From: Candidatus Gracilibacteria bacterium
Lineage (GTDB): Bacteria > Patescibacteriota > Gracilibacteria > UBA1369 > UBA12473
DNA length: 64,000 bases
Assembly: GCA_041658685.1 (NCBI GenBank)
Contig: JBAZZS010000001.1
Span: 434,001-498,000, forward strand
Direction: 5' to 3'
In this document: one piece after another, positions 25,638 to 34,106 of the stretch
Layout: the number at the start of each line of letters is the position of its first letter
How positions within the stretch are numbered: position 1 is the stretch's first letter
Made by a program: the position numbers and the translations under genes
The notes under the pieces: model-generated
What the model was told of the DNA's origin: nothing
The model's database searches: none
What the model saw: the letters and a program-made list of their open reading frames with translations, nothing else

Positions 25638-25665
25638 AAGCCCGCTAACCACAGCGGGTTTTTTT
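25638..25665 (+). terminator. Rho-independent terminator of the attenuator
   Basis: Stem CCCGCT/AGCGGG with loop AACCAC, extended by A-T pairs at the base, followed by TTTTTTT. Located 21 bp before the ATG of the small acidic gene. Confidence 0.8.
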
Positions 25666-25685
25666 ATAATTTAACCCCAAAAAAC

Positions 25686-25970
25686 ATGACAAACGAAACA
25701 CATCAGGCGGATCCAGATAATGCCGCAGTAGACCCTTTCTCGGATGGACTGCCCTCTCCATTAGAAGGGGGGGACCCAAACAATGAAACAAAAAGATGGG
25801 AAGAAGCGTTAGAACAAGACCTTGCAAGACTTGAAAAAGCCTTAGCAGAAAGAAACAGGGCAACGGCAGCACTCAACGATGGAGCTTCTTCTATAGAAGG
25901 GCAACCTTTTAGGGATGAATTCACTCAATGGTGCGATTTTCTTGAAGAAAAAGAAGAATTAGCCGCCTAA
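25686..25970 (+). CDS. Small acidic protein behind the attenuator, unknown
   Basis: 94 residues, strongly acidic and without membrane segments. The N-terminal third is disordered (Asp/Pro/Gly rich: DPFSDGLPSPLEGGDP). The remainder is a charged helix (RWEEALEQDLARLEKALAER). It has only one Ile, so it is not an obvious physiological target of an Ile-sensing attenuator. It overlaps the stop of the convergent uvrC by 4 bp. I see no family. It may be the distal gene of the attenuated transcript. Confidence 0.5.
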   Translation: MTNETHQADPDNAAVDPFSDGLPSPLEGGDPNNETKRWEEALEQDLARLEKALAERNRATAALNDGASSIEGQPFRDEFTQWCDFLEEKEELAA

Positions 25971-28102
25971 CTCAACATCCTCTTTTCCCTCAAATTGTGC
26001 TGATATTTGAGCGCAAAGCGGTGCGCTTCATCGCGCAGTTGTTGCAATAAACGCAACTCCCCGGAATGCTGCGACAATTTCAACGACTCATTTTGATGGG
26101 GCACAAAAATTTCTTCCTCTTGTTTGGCCAACGATGCCACTGCCACATTCACGTTCATCTTTTGCAAAACCTCCACCACTGCGGAAAGCTGCCCCTTTCC
26201 CCCATCGATCAACAATAAATCCGGTTTTTTCTTAAAGGACGCATCTTCCTTTCCTTGAGTGAATCGATACACCATCACGATCGGCTTTCCCTTGTAATAA
26301 CAAGCGCAAAAATCATGTTTTTCCTTCAACAACGGCGGAACTTCATCCAGTAAATGAAACCCAAGCCCTCCATACCAATCCAACATTTTTGCCGCGCACA
26401 AAATGTAAACTTTCCCTTTTTTCTGCTTAGCCAACAACGCGCGCACCAACTCCGAGCCCAATCCCTGCCCACGGAATTTGGGATCCACCCAAAGCGACCC
26501 CAATTCACTCACGTCCTTTTCGAGCGGTTTCAACCGCGCCATGCCCACGATTTTCTTTTTCCGTTCAATCACCAGCATTTTATGCACATCCAAATGCGCA
26601 GGATCGAGATCCGCTTTTTTCAATGTTTTTTGAATCCACGGCAACTCTTTTTTGCGCGGTTTTCGCATGTCGTCCGGCTTCTTTTTTAAATACGCCAACC
26701 GCCGTCCCAACACCTCGGCCAAAGCCGCATAATCATCGATTTCACCTTGAACGGTGCGCAATTTAAAATGTCGATAATCGCTCTTTTTTGGAAATCCACC
26801 CTCAAAAACCGCCATACTTCCGACCGTGTCCGTGCCACTCAAATGCGAAATGTCGTAACATTCAATACGCTTGGGAATTCGTGGAAGATTCAAAACCGTT
26901 TTCAAACCATTCAACGCCGCCTCCATATCAATGCCGGATCCGGCTTGCCATTTAACCTCAGACTGCCGGGCAAAACTCTTGGCATTGTCTCGCGCCAAAT
27001 CCAACAGCGCCTTATTTTCTCCACGCTGAGGCGTAATCAACGGTATTTTTTTATTCGTAAAAGAATACAACCACTCCTCAAACAATATTTTTTCATCGAG
27101 GGTTTCGGGAATCAAAATTTCATCCGGAAAATCCGTGGCTTTTTCATAATATTGATACAAAAACGACGTCAAAACCTCAACCTCCTCGCGTTCCGCTCCG
27201 GACGAAAAATCAACAGCATTCAACGTGAAATTTTCTTGATTCAACAACTTGCCATCCCGGAACATGAACAACGTCACATACGCAGCCCCACCCTGAATCG
27301 CGAGCCCAATCAAATCGCGACTCGCATGGTCCGGCGCACTCACGCGTTGCGTGGACATGAGATCAGTCACAGACTGCAATCGATCCCGATAAAACGCAGC
27401 TCTCTCAAACTCTCGAGCCATGGCCGCTTTTTGCATTTCATCCCGCAAGGCTGTGAGCAAAACATCAATTTTCCCCTCAAAAAAAGCCAAAATCTGATCA
27501 ACGACTTTTTTATATTCCTCGGGCATGGCCTCTAAAACACACGGCTTAAGACATCTTTTCCGATGAAATTCACGCGCTTTATCATCCCATTTTTGCGTTC
27601 GTTCCACAGACCCGCGCAAGTCCATCAAATAATCACAATGCCGATACGGAAATAATTTTCGCAACACCTCGAGCGTTTTCTTCACCGATGAAAAAGACGT
27701 TTTCGGGCCAAAATATTTCGCCCCGTCCCGTTCAAGTTTTCGCACCACCAAAACCCGCGGAAACGGCTCATTCACCGTAACCTTGATGTACACATAACTT
27801 TTATCATCGCGCATCAACACGTTGTAACGCGGCCGATACGACTTAATAAGATTGGTTTCAAGAATCAGCGCCTCAAGCTCAGATCCCGCAACCGTGTATT
27901 GAATATCCGCGGTATTTTCCACCAATTTTTGCAGTCGCGTAGAATGCGGACGCGACGCCTGAAAATACGAACTCACGCGATGATGCAAATCAATGGCTTT
28001 GCCCACGTACAACAAATTGCCTTTCGCATCTTTATACTGATACACGCCGGGCGCATGCGGCAAATGAGCGAGGATGGATTTGAAAGGGTGGGGAGTTTTC
28101 AC
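25967..28102 (-). CDS. uvrC: Excinuclease subunit UvrC with inserted GNAT domain and no HhH tail
   Basis: Makes both incisions in nucleotide excision repair. Residue order (from GTG 28102): GIY-YIG nuclease ~18-48 (APGVYQYKDAKGNLLYVGKA), Cys-rich CLKPCV, UVR motif ~210-246, RNase H-like nuclease from ~391 (ECYDISHLSGTDTVGSM). At ~486-620 a GNAT acetyltransferase fold is inserted (LGSLWVDPKFRGQGLGSELV with the acetyl-CoA R-G-Q-G-L-G loop, and DWYGGLGF). The RNase H domain resumes with LLLIDGGKGQLSAV (~631) and DEAHRFALKY. The protein stops right after REKRMLS, where the (HhH)2 domain normally begins, so that DNA-binding domain is missing. The longer frame to 28339 is translated repeat B and was discarded. 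A TATACT -10 lies 6 bp before the GTG, so the mRNA may be leaderless. Confidence 0.92.
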   Translation of the reverse strand: MKTPHPFKSILAHLPHAPGVYQYKDAKGNLLYVGKAIDLHHRVSSYFQASRPHSTRLQKLVENTADIQYTVAGSELEALILETNLIKSYRPRYNVLMRDDKSYVYIKVTVNEPFPRVLVVRKLERDGAKYFGPKTSFSSVKKTLEVLRKLFPYRHCDYLMDLRGSVERTQKWDDKAREFHRKRCLKPCVLEAMPEEYKKVVDQILAFFEGKIDVLLTALRDEMQKAAMAREFERAAFYRDRLQSVTDLMSTQRVSAPDHASRDLIGLAIQGGAAYVTLFMFRDGKLLNQENFTLNAVDFSSGAEREEVEVLTSFLYQYYEKATDFPDEILIPETLDEKILFEEWLYSFTNKKIPLITPQRGENKALLDLARDNAKSFARQSEVKWQAGSGIDMEAALNGLKTVLNLPRIPKRIECYDISHLSGTDTVGSMAVFEGGFPKKSDYRHFKLRTVQGEIDDYAALAEVLGRRLAYLKKKPDDMRKPRKKELPWIQKTLKKADLDPAHLDVHKMLVIERKKKIVGMARLKPLEKDVSELGSLWVDPKFRGQGLGSELVRALLAKQKKGKVYILCAAKMLDWYGGLGFHLLDEVPPLLKEKHDFCACYYKGKPIVMVYRFTQGKEDASFKKKPDLLLIDGGKGQLSAVVEVLQKMNVNVAVASLAKQEEEIFVPHQNESLKLSQHSGELRLLQQLRDEAHRFALKYQHNLREKRMLS

Positions 28103-28180
28103 AGGGGAAGTATAATACGAATTAGCGCTCAAAAGAATATCTATAAAAATAGAGGCGCGGGGATTTTTGAGGATATTTTG

Positions 28181-28293
28181 AGGCAAGAGGGAGAGGAAAA
28201 TTTTTGTGAGCATTTTTAAGGAAGAGGACACGAGAATCATGATCCGAGTGTCCGACTCCCATGCGAACAAAAATTCTTCCTTCCCGATTGCCT
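28181..28293 (+). repeat. Structured inverted repeat family 1, copy B
   Basis: Outer stem AGGCAA/TTGCCT, tandem G-A, GGGA/TCCC, AGGAAAATTTTT with its partner, GTGAGCAT/ATGCGAAC with tandem G-A, central stem GGACAC/GTGTCC closing on CGAG...CGAG. Bases that differ from copy C form complementary pairs (G-C here for A-T there). The left flank GGATTTTTGAGGATATTTTG is shared with copy C. It sits between the TrmB-type gene and uvrC, both on the minus strand. Confidence 0.85.
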
Positions 28294-28305
28294 TTAATAG
28301 ACATT

Positions 28306-29064
28306 TTACTTCGCCACAAAACTCGTGGCCCCCAACCACGCCAAATTAAAAATCGACCGATTGGTCTCCGCATTACTCTGACTTTCAATGATCACCCCCA
28401 TCATTTCATCCTTATCAAAAGAAATCGTGGCGACTTTATCCTCGTAAATATATTGCGCATTTTTAAAAGGGAAACGAGCCGAATTCACGGCAAAAATCTC
28501 TAAAAGCCCGGCCTTCAATCGTTTATGCATATTTTTTTTCACATATTCAATATTGAATTTATCATTCGGACACAAAAGACGATGTTTAATCCCCGTTTTC
28601 ACCGCCGACTCCGCATACCATTTCAAATAATCCGAAAACAATTGAGAGGACAGTTGATAATTCGTATACCCAAGCACCTCGGTTTCACTTCGCAACAAAT
28701 CCTCAAAAATCGCCTTCACTTCTTTACGCCCTTCAAAAAACTGAATTTTAGGCTTAAAAAAATAACGATTTTGCAAATTTAAAAGCTCCGGAACAATCGC
28801 TTTAGCGGTTTTATAACCGTCTTCCATCTGGTTCAAAATAATCTGAGGACTCACGGCATAATAAAATCGAATGCCCTTCTTTTTGGTGTGACGCACAAAT
28901 CCTTTTCGACTGAGATTTTCCAAGGTGTTGTACGTGGTAACTCGATGTGCACCCGCTTTTCGCGCCACCGTACTCACAAACCCTCCACCCAATTCCAACA
29001 ACGCGATGTAAGCTCCCACCTCTTCGGTTGAAAACCCGAGTTTTTCCAAATCATTGGTGATCAT
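28306..29064 (-). CDS. TrmB-family transcriptional regulator
   Basis: A 252-residue regulator. The N-terminal winged helix is typical of TrmB: LEKLGFSTEEVGAYIALLEL, recognition helix region KAGAHRVTTYNTLENLSRKG, and a wing with RHTKKKGIRFYYAVSP. A C-terminal PLD-like effector-binding domain follows (KIQFFEGRKEVKAIFEDLL and ISFDKDEMMGVIIES). TrmB proteins usually control sugar or metabolite transport genes, but no clear target is adjacent. A palindrome 12 bp upstream of its start suggests autoregulation. Confidence 0.85.
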   Translation of the reverse strand: MITNDLEKLGFSTEEVGAYIALLELGGGFVSTVARKAGAHRVTTYNTLENLSRKGFVRHTKKKGIRFYYAVSPQIILNQMEDGYKTAKAIVPELLNLQNRYFFKPKIQFFEGRKEVKAIFEDLLRSETEVLGYTNYQLSSQLFSDYLKWYAESAVKTGIKHRLLCPNDKFNIEYVKKNMHKRLKAGLLEIFAVNSARFPFKNAQYIYEDKVATISFDKDEMMGVIIESQSNAETNRSIFNLAWLGATSFVAK

Positions 29065-29075
29065 TTGTAAATTGG

Positions 29076-29093
29076 TGTAGATGATCGTCTACA
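29076..29093. promoter_or_regulatory. Palindrome upstream of the TrmB-type gene, candidate autoregulatory operator
   Basis: TGTAGA-TGATCG-TCTACA: arms perfect over 6 bp, and 8 of 9 symmetric positions match across the whole 18 bp. It lies 12 bp ahead of the minus-strand ATG and within the likely promoter region. Confidence 0.5.
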
Positions 29094-29192
29094 TATATTT
29101 TAGCGCCTAAAATGCCCCTTGTAAACCTGAAAATGAAAAACCACATATTTTAAACTGTTTGCCATTTTATAAAAAAAGAATACGCTTAAGTC

Positions 29193-30827
29193 ATGCAATG
29201 CACCCAATGCCAAAAATCATTCCGTTATTTCCCGGGCGAAAAAGAAGCCTACGCTCAATTTGACGCCCCTTTGTCCGACCAATGCCCCGACTGTCGTCAA
29301 TTGCGACGTCTGGCCTTTCGCAATGAAAAAAATCTCTACTACAACAAAAGTTACAAATCCGGAAAAACCATCATCACTCTCTATCCCGCGAGCAGTCCTT
29401 TTAAAATCATCGACCAGGACGAATGGTGGGACGACGATTTCGACGCCACCGAATATGGCATGGATTTCGACTTCACTAAGCCTTTTTTCGAGCAATTCAA
29501 AACCCTTCAAAAAAACGTCCCGCGTTGGTCTCGCATTTTTGTGAATTGTGAAAACAGCGACTTCACCAACAACTGCGCGAATGTAAAAAACGGCTATCTG
29601 TCTTTTTCTTCCTACGAAAGCGACAGCATTTTTTACTGCACCCGAGTCCATCGTCTCAATCATTGCATCGACTGTTTCAACGTCAAAGACAGCCAATATT
29701 GCGTAGGGTGCATGGATTGCAAAAAAAATTACAAACTCCATTATTCTCAACTTTCCGAAGGATGCAACGATTCCTATTTTTTATTCGATTGTCGTGGTTG
29801 TAAAAATTGCATCCTCTGCACACAACAACGCAATCAAGAATACACCATCCTCAACCAAAAATACTCCAAAGCCGATTATGAAAAACACAAAACAAAATTT
29901 CTTCACGAATTCAGCCAAAACCCACAAAAATTCCTTCAACAATTCGACGCCTTAAAAAAACAAGCGTTCCTCAAAAACATGCGCCTCCTCAATGCGGAAA
30001 ATTCCTGGGGAGATTTCATCAATGATTCCAAAAACGTTCTCAATGGATTTTACATTGAAGAATGCGAAGACTGTATCAATGTTTTTGGCTGTTCCAAACT
30101 TAAAAACTGCTACGACAATTTCGTAAACGATCAATCTGAATTATGCTTGGAAGCCGACACGTCTTATCAATTGTATCGTTCCAAATTTTGCACCTATGTG
30201 GGAACGTGCAATGACGTGGAATATTGCGACCAATGTTTTCATTTAGAACACTGCTTTGGATGCATTGGAATTAAAAAACATAAATACGCCATTCTCAATA
30301 AAAAATATTCCAAAGAAACTTACGAAAACTTACGAAAACGCATCACCGCCCATATGAAAAAAACCGGTGAATACGGGAAGCCGTTTCCTGCCACTTTATC
30401 GTCTTTTGCTTACAACATAACCACGGCACACGATGTGCATCCTCTCAACAAATCCACAGCGGAAAAAATGGGCTTTCAATGGTATCTCGACGAAAAAGAG
30501 GCCACTTATTTGGGCGAACCCTACAAAATCCCGGCCTCTATCCAAGACGTGGAGGACTCCATTTGCGACAAAATTTTAACGTGCGAAGAAACCGGAAAAA
30601 ACTACAAAATCATTCCTCAGGAATTAAAATTATATCGAATGCTTGAACTTCCTGTTCCACGCACCTGTCCCGACCAACGGTATCGCGCTTTACTCAAAAT
30701 GCAACCGCCGAAAAAACTCACTGACACGATGTGCTCCCTATGCAAAACTCCCCTCCAAACCGTTTACCCAAAATCCCGAGAAGAAAAAGTGGTTTGCGAA
30801 AAATGCTATTTGGAGAAAACCTATTAA
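29193..30827 (+). CDS. Cys-rich repeat protein with terminal zinc ribbons, unknown
   Basis: 544 residues with 35 cysteines. A zinc-ribbon-like element at the start (CTQCQ ... QCPDC) and another at the end (CSLC ... CEKC). In between are Cys-pair units repeating every ~15-25 residues, such as CIDCFNVKDSQYCVGCMDC and CRGCKNCILC, then a second block around residues 290-370 (CEDCINVFGCSKLKNC). This suggests a beta-solenoid in which cysteines stack or bind metal. The two blocks share the segment Y-A/T-I-L-N-K/Q-K-Y-S-K, so the protein is internally duplicated. Followed 21 bp later by a nucleotidyltransferase-fold gene on the same strand. Function unknown. Confidence 0.75.
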   Translation: MQCTQCQKSFRYFPGEKEAYAQFDAPLSDQCPDCRQLRRLAFRNEKNLYYNKSYKSGKTIITLYPASSPFKIIDQDEWWDDDFDATEYGMDFDFTKPFFEQFKTLQKNVPRWSRIFVNCENSDFTNNCANVKNGYLSFSSYESDSIFYCTRVHRLNHCIDCFNVKDSQYCVGCMDCKKNYKLHYSQLSEGCNDSYFLFDCRGCKNCILCTQQRNQEYTILNQKYSKADYEKHKTKFLHEFSQNPQKFLQQFDALKKQAFLKNMRLLNAENSWGDFINDSKNVLNGFYIEECEDCINVFGCSKLKNCYDNFVNDQSELCLEADTSYQLYRSKFCTYVGTCNDVEYCDQCFHLEHCFGCIGIKKHKYAILNKKYSKETYENLRKRITAHMKKTGEYGKPFPATLSSFAYNITTAHDVHPLNKSTAEKMGFQWYLDEKEATYLGEPYKIPASIQDVEDSICDKILTCEETGKNYKIIPQELKLYRMLELPVPRTCPDQRYRALLKMQPPKKLTDTMCSLCKTPLQTVYPKSREEKVVCEKCYLEKTY

Positions 30828-30848
30828 GATATATCATGGGCTCACCCC

Positions 30849-31802
30849 ATGTCTGAGCCATTTTTTAAAGCCCCGCTCAATACCAAACAAGCGGTCCTCG
30901 CGACCCTCGCGTTTTTTGATCTTTTCGATTATCCACTCACCGCAGACGAAACACACCGCTATTTATTCAAACTCGAAGCCCGTCCCGAACACGTCCACAT
31001 TGCGCTAAGAGAAAGCAAGCGCATCGAACCCGCGGGATCCTATTATCAACTCTTCAAGCCCGAGATACAAAATCTCAGCATTTCTCGAGAAAAAAATGAA
31101 CAAATTTCACAAAAATTATGGCAAAAAATTGACCGATTTCGCTGGGTGTTTGCGCTCACGCCTTACCTCCGACTCGCCGCGGTGTGCAACACTCTTGCAT
31201 TCAATAACGCCGACGAAGAAAGCGACATTGATCTTTTGATTGTGGCTCAAAAAAATCGCCTCTTTTTATGCCGAATAATTTTAACATTTTGGATGCAAAT
31301 TTTAGGAATTCGACGTCATGGGAAAAAAATCAAAGCCCGTTTTTGTCTGAGCTTTTTCATCACTAAAGAAGCACTCGATTTAAGCGCTTTGCAAAAAGGC
31401 CCGCTGGATCTTTATTTCGCGTATTGGTTGCAATTACTCAAGCCTATTTATGGGAAAAAAGAACTCGCCGAACAACTCACCTCCGCCAATCGCTCATGGC
31501 TCAAAAATTTCTTTTTTAAACCCCTTCCTCCATCGCACGAACAACTAAAACCCGTGTCCGGATTTTTTGAATTTCTCAAATCCATTCAAGAAAAAATTCT
31601 CAACACTCAACTCGGAGAAAATCTCGAGACTCGTCTCCAAAAATGGCAAATCCGTCGCGCCAAACAAAAGCGAAACGCCCTCGGTATTTCCTTTGACGAC
31701 ACCGCCATCGTGATTCACGAAAACATCCTCAAATTTCACAACATCGACCGAAGAACAAATATTTACGAAAAATGGATCAAAAAGCTTGAGGAATACTTAT
31801 AA
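30849..31802 (+). CDS. Nucleotidyltransferase-fold protein
   Basis: A 317-residue soluble protein. Residues ~1-60 look like a winged helix (ATLAFFDLFDYPLTADETHRYL). The nucleotidyltransferase motif appears as CNTLAFNNADEESDIDLLIV near residue 118, with the D-x-D metal-binding pair preserved but the usual Gly-Ser replaced by Cys-Asn-Thr. A helical C-terminal region follows. Such proteins are seen in CPR genomes with unknown substrate. It is co-directional with and 21 bp from the Cys-rich gene, so they probably form an operon. Confidence 0.65.
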   Translation: MSEPFFKAPLNTKQAVLATLAFFDLFDYPLTADETHRYLFKLEARPEHVHIALRESKRIEPAGSYYQLFKPEIQNLSISREKNEQISQKLWQKIDRFRWVFALTPYLRLAAVCNTLAFNNADEESDIDLLIVAQKNRLFLCRIILTFWMQILGIRRHGKKIKARFCLSFFITKEALDLSALQKGPLDLYFAYWLQLLKPIYGKKELAEQLTSANRSWLKNFFFKPLPPSHEQLKPVSGFFEFLKSIQEKILNTQLGENLETRLQKWQIRRAKQKRNALGISFDDTAIVIHENILKFHNIDRRTNIYEKWIKKLEEYL

Positions 31803-31832
31803 AGTATCATCCACGCGAAAGCGAGGCGCGAG

Positions 31833-31852
31833 AGGATTTTTGAGGATATTTT
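31833..31852 (+). repeat. Family 1 repeat remnant
   Basis: Only the left flank GGATTTTTGAGGATATTTT is kept, matching copies B and C exactly over 19 bases; the rest is gone and the sequence continues into the end of der. Confidence 0.4.
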
Positions 31853-31872
31853 TTATTGCGAGTTGGTATCAT

Positions 31873-33207
31873 TTACGCCCCTTCGCTAAAAATCAGCTTT
31901 ATCGCGGTCCCCACAAACCCGAATTTTTCACGCAAGCTATTTTCCAAATAACGACGATAGGAAAAATGGATCGAACTCGGGTTTTTTGTGGAAAATATAA
32001 AAGTCGGCGGATTGGTTGTCACTTGTTTTACGGAAAACACCTTACCTTCGTGCACCCCTTTGCCTCCGGCCATGCCATGATGCCCGATCGCGTCATCAAG
32101 CCATGCATCCAGTTCCAATTTCCCCAACATACGCGCCCGTTCCTCTCCCACTTGCTTAGCCACATCCAAAATCGCAAAAATATTTTTGCGATGCAAAGCC
32201 GATGAAAAAACCACCGGTGCCCACGGTAAAAACGGCATCCTCTTTTTCAGCTTGGACATAAACCAATTTCGCGTTTTTTCTTCATCATCGAAAAGATCCA
32301 TTTTATTCACAATCAAAATAAGCCCTTTATGTTGTTCTAAAACAAACTCGCACACATGCAAATCTTGCGCAAAAAGGCCTTCATCCCCATTCAAAACCAA
32401 CCCCACCACATCCGACTCATCAATGGCCTGAAAACTGCGAATCACACTAAACTTTTCAATTCCACGTTCAATTTTCCCCGGCTTTCTCAATCCGGCCGTG
32501 TCCACCAAAACAAATGAAGTTCCTTCATAAGTAAAAGGCACATCAATTGAATCTCGCGTAGTTCCGGGAACCGAAGAAACAATAACCTTTTCTTTACCAA
32601 ACAACGCATTCACCAACGACGATTTTCCTACATTCGGACGTCCCACAAATGTGATACGAAGCCCCTCCGTTTTCGGTTCCTCTTTGACCTGCTCCGGCGA
32701 AAAACCCAACGCATCCAAATCCTCTTCAATCCGAATTCTCAACTCCTCCAACCCCAATCCATGGATCGCGGAAGCCTCAAGCGGGTCACCTAAACCCAAC
32801 TCATAAAAATTAAAAGCCGCCGTACTTGTTTGAGATGGATGATCACATTTATTCGTGACCACAATGCATTTTTTCCCCGATTTTCGAAGCAAATCCGTGA
32901 CATGATAATCCAAGGCCGTGGCCTCATCGCGCACATCCAAAACAAACACAATCACATCCGCGCCCTCAATCGCCATTCGCGCCTGACGCTGAACTTCCAC
33001 ATTGATGTCGTCTTTAGCCTCAATTTCAAGCCCACCCGTGTCCACCAACAACACTTCATAACGAAATAACTTGGCATGTCGCGAAATCTGATCTCGTGTG
33101 GTTCCGGAAACTTCGGATTCGATGGCCGCGCGTTTGCCAGCCAAACGATTGAACAGCGATGATTTGCCCACATTGGGCCGACCGACAATAGCAACAACGG
33201 GTAGCAT
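31873..33207 (-). CDS. der: Ribosome-assembly GTPase Der (EngA)
   Basis: Two tandem GTPase domains and a KH-like C-terminus; needed for 50S assembly. Domain 1: VAIVGRPNVGKSSLFNRLAG, DTGGLE, and NKCDHP. Domain 2: ITFVGRPNVGKSSLVNALFG, DTAGLRKPGKI, and NKMDLFDDE. The C-terminal end contains PPTFIFSTKNPSSIHFSYRRYLENSLREKF as expected in two adjacent blocks. 444 residues, full length. Its start is 58 bp from the divergent yggS start. Confidence 0.97.
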   Translation of the reverse strand: MLPVVAIVGRPNVGKSSLFNRLAGKRAAIESEVSGTTRDQISRHAKLFRYEVLLVDTGGLEIEAKDDINVEVQRQARMAIEGADVIVFVLDVRDEATALDYHVTDLLRKSGKKCIVVTNKCDHPSQTSTAAFNFYELGLGDPLEASAIHGLGLEELRIRIEEDLDALGFSPEQVKEEPKTEGLRITFVGRPNVGKSSLVNALFGKEKVIVSSVPGTTRDSIDVPFTYEGTSFVLVDTAGLRKPGKIERGIEKFSVIRSFQAIDESDVVGLVLNGDEGLFAQDLHVCEFVLEQHKGLILIVNKMDLFDDEEKTRNWFMSKLKKRMPFLPWAPVVFSSALHRKNIFAILDVAKQVGEERARMLGKLELDAWLDDAIGHHGMAGGKGVHEGKVFSVKQVTTNPPTFIFSTKNPSSIHFSYRRYLENSLREKFGFVGTAIKLIFSEGA

Positions 33208-33265
33208 GTGTAATAATGGTCAAAGAAAATTTCCAAAAAACAGAACAGCCGTAATCCTATCAGAG

Positions 33266-33928
33266 ATGTTCTCCTTTCACAATGTCACCCGTAACGCCCA
33301 AAAAATTCGGAAAAAAATCGGGCCCTCCGTGAAACTCGTGGTGGTGACTAAAAATCGATTGCTCGAGGAAATTCAAGCCGCCCTCTCCTCCGGAGAAAAC
33401 ATCGTGGGCGAAAATCGCATTCAGGAAGCCACTCAAAAATTCCCTTTTTTACCCAAAACCGTTGAGAAACATTTCATCGGCCATTTACAGACGAACAAAG
33501 TCAAACAAGCGATTCAACTTTTCGACATGATCGAGTCCGTAGACAGCCTAAAACTGGCGCACGCCTTAAATAAAGAAGCCCTCAACCAAAATCGAACACT
33601 CCCCATTTTACTCCAAGTCAATATCTCCACTGACCCCCAAAAATACGGTTTTAAAAAAGACGCCGTCCGCGACGCACTGACTGAAATCAGCCAAAATTGT
33701 CCCTCATTAAAAGTAAAAGGATTAATGACGATTATTTTATTTGAAGACGAAATCGAAAAAACACGACCTTACTTTAAAATGATGCGTGAATTATTTGAAG
33801 AATTGAGAAAAAATCCAATTCAAAACGTTGAAATGAATGAACTCTCGATGGGCATGAGCCACGACTACCCCATTGCCATCGAAGAAGGCGCTACAATGGT
33901 GCGAATCGGAAGTGCTATTTTTAAATAA
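33266..33928 (+). CDS. yggS: Pyridoxal-phosphate homeostasis protein (YggS family)
   Basis: PLP-binding protein that buffers vitamin B6 and affects amino-acid metabolism; no enzymatic activity is established. 220 residues from ATG 33266. Lys29 in VVVTKNRLLEE is the PLP-bound Lys; further signatures are GENRIQEATQKF, HFIGHLQTNKVK, LQVNISTDPQKYGF and LSMGMSHDYPIAIEEG. The upstream open frame to 33098 overlaps der and was discarded. Usual length for the family is about 220-235. Confidence 0.94.
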   Translation: MFSFHNVTRNAQKIRKKIGPSVKLVVVTKNRLLEEIQAALSSGENIVGENRIQEATQKFPFLPKTVEKHFIGHLQTNKVKQAIQLFDMIESVDSLKLAHALNKEALNQNRTLPILLQVNISTDPQKYGFKKDAVRDALTEISQNCPSLKVKGLMTIILFEDEIEKTRPYFKMMRELFEELRKNPIQNVEMNELSMGMSHDYPIAIEEGATMVRIGSAIFK

Positions 33929-33983
33929 ACCGTTGTACCTTTTATGCCATGCACCTTATACTAAACACGAAGCGGCAGCGAAC

Positions 33984-34006
33984 AGACATGAGCGAAGCGA
34001 ATGTCT
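33984..34006 (+). repeat. Family 2 hairpin at 34.0 kb
   Basis: AGACAT-GAGCGAAGCGA-ATGTCT: a perfect 6-bp stem with the purine-rich AGCG-N-AGCGA-type loop. A loop-like half (CGAAGCGGCAGCGAA) lies just upstream. Located in the 178-bp gap between yggS and the small exported protein. Confidence 0.55.
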
Positions 34007-34106
34007 CCCCTTTCCTGCTTCCCCCCCCCCTCCTCCTGAATTCTCTTTCTACCCCGCATCCACTAATTTAAAATCTAAATTTTACAATTTCTTCTCCCCC
34101 TCCCCC

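Larger units (their letters stand above)
25501..25665 (+). promoter_or_regulatory. Transcription attenuator, isoleucine type (leader peptide, antiterminator, terminator)
   Basis: Three mutually exclusive pairings are visible. Region 1 CCTCAC (25514-25519) can pair with GTGAGG (25608-25613). The antiterminator pairs 25603-25614 (GGTTAGTGAGGC) with 25640-25650 (GCCCGCTAACC), 11 bp with one bulged A and one G-U. The terminator pairs 25641-25646 with 25653-25658, followed by seven T. The leader peptide stop codon lies inside the antiterminator strand, so a ribosome reaching it would favour termination, while one stalled at the upstream Ile codons would favour readthrough. A weak promoter (TTGAAA at 25470, TAAAAT at 25494) sits immediately upstream. 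Confidence 0.65.

Noticed and set aside
26747..27535. 262-codon plus-strand ORF over uvrC
   Set aside because: Shadow frame of a strongly supported gene; composition is Arg/Ile/Asn rich and disordered.
31786..32205. 139-codon plus-strand ORF over the 3' part of der
   Set aside because: It lies inside the well-supported der gene on the other strand and has no recognisable protein features.
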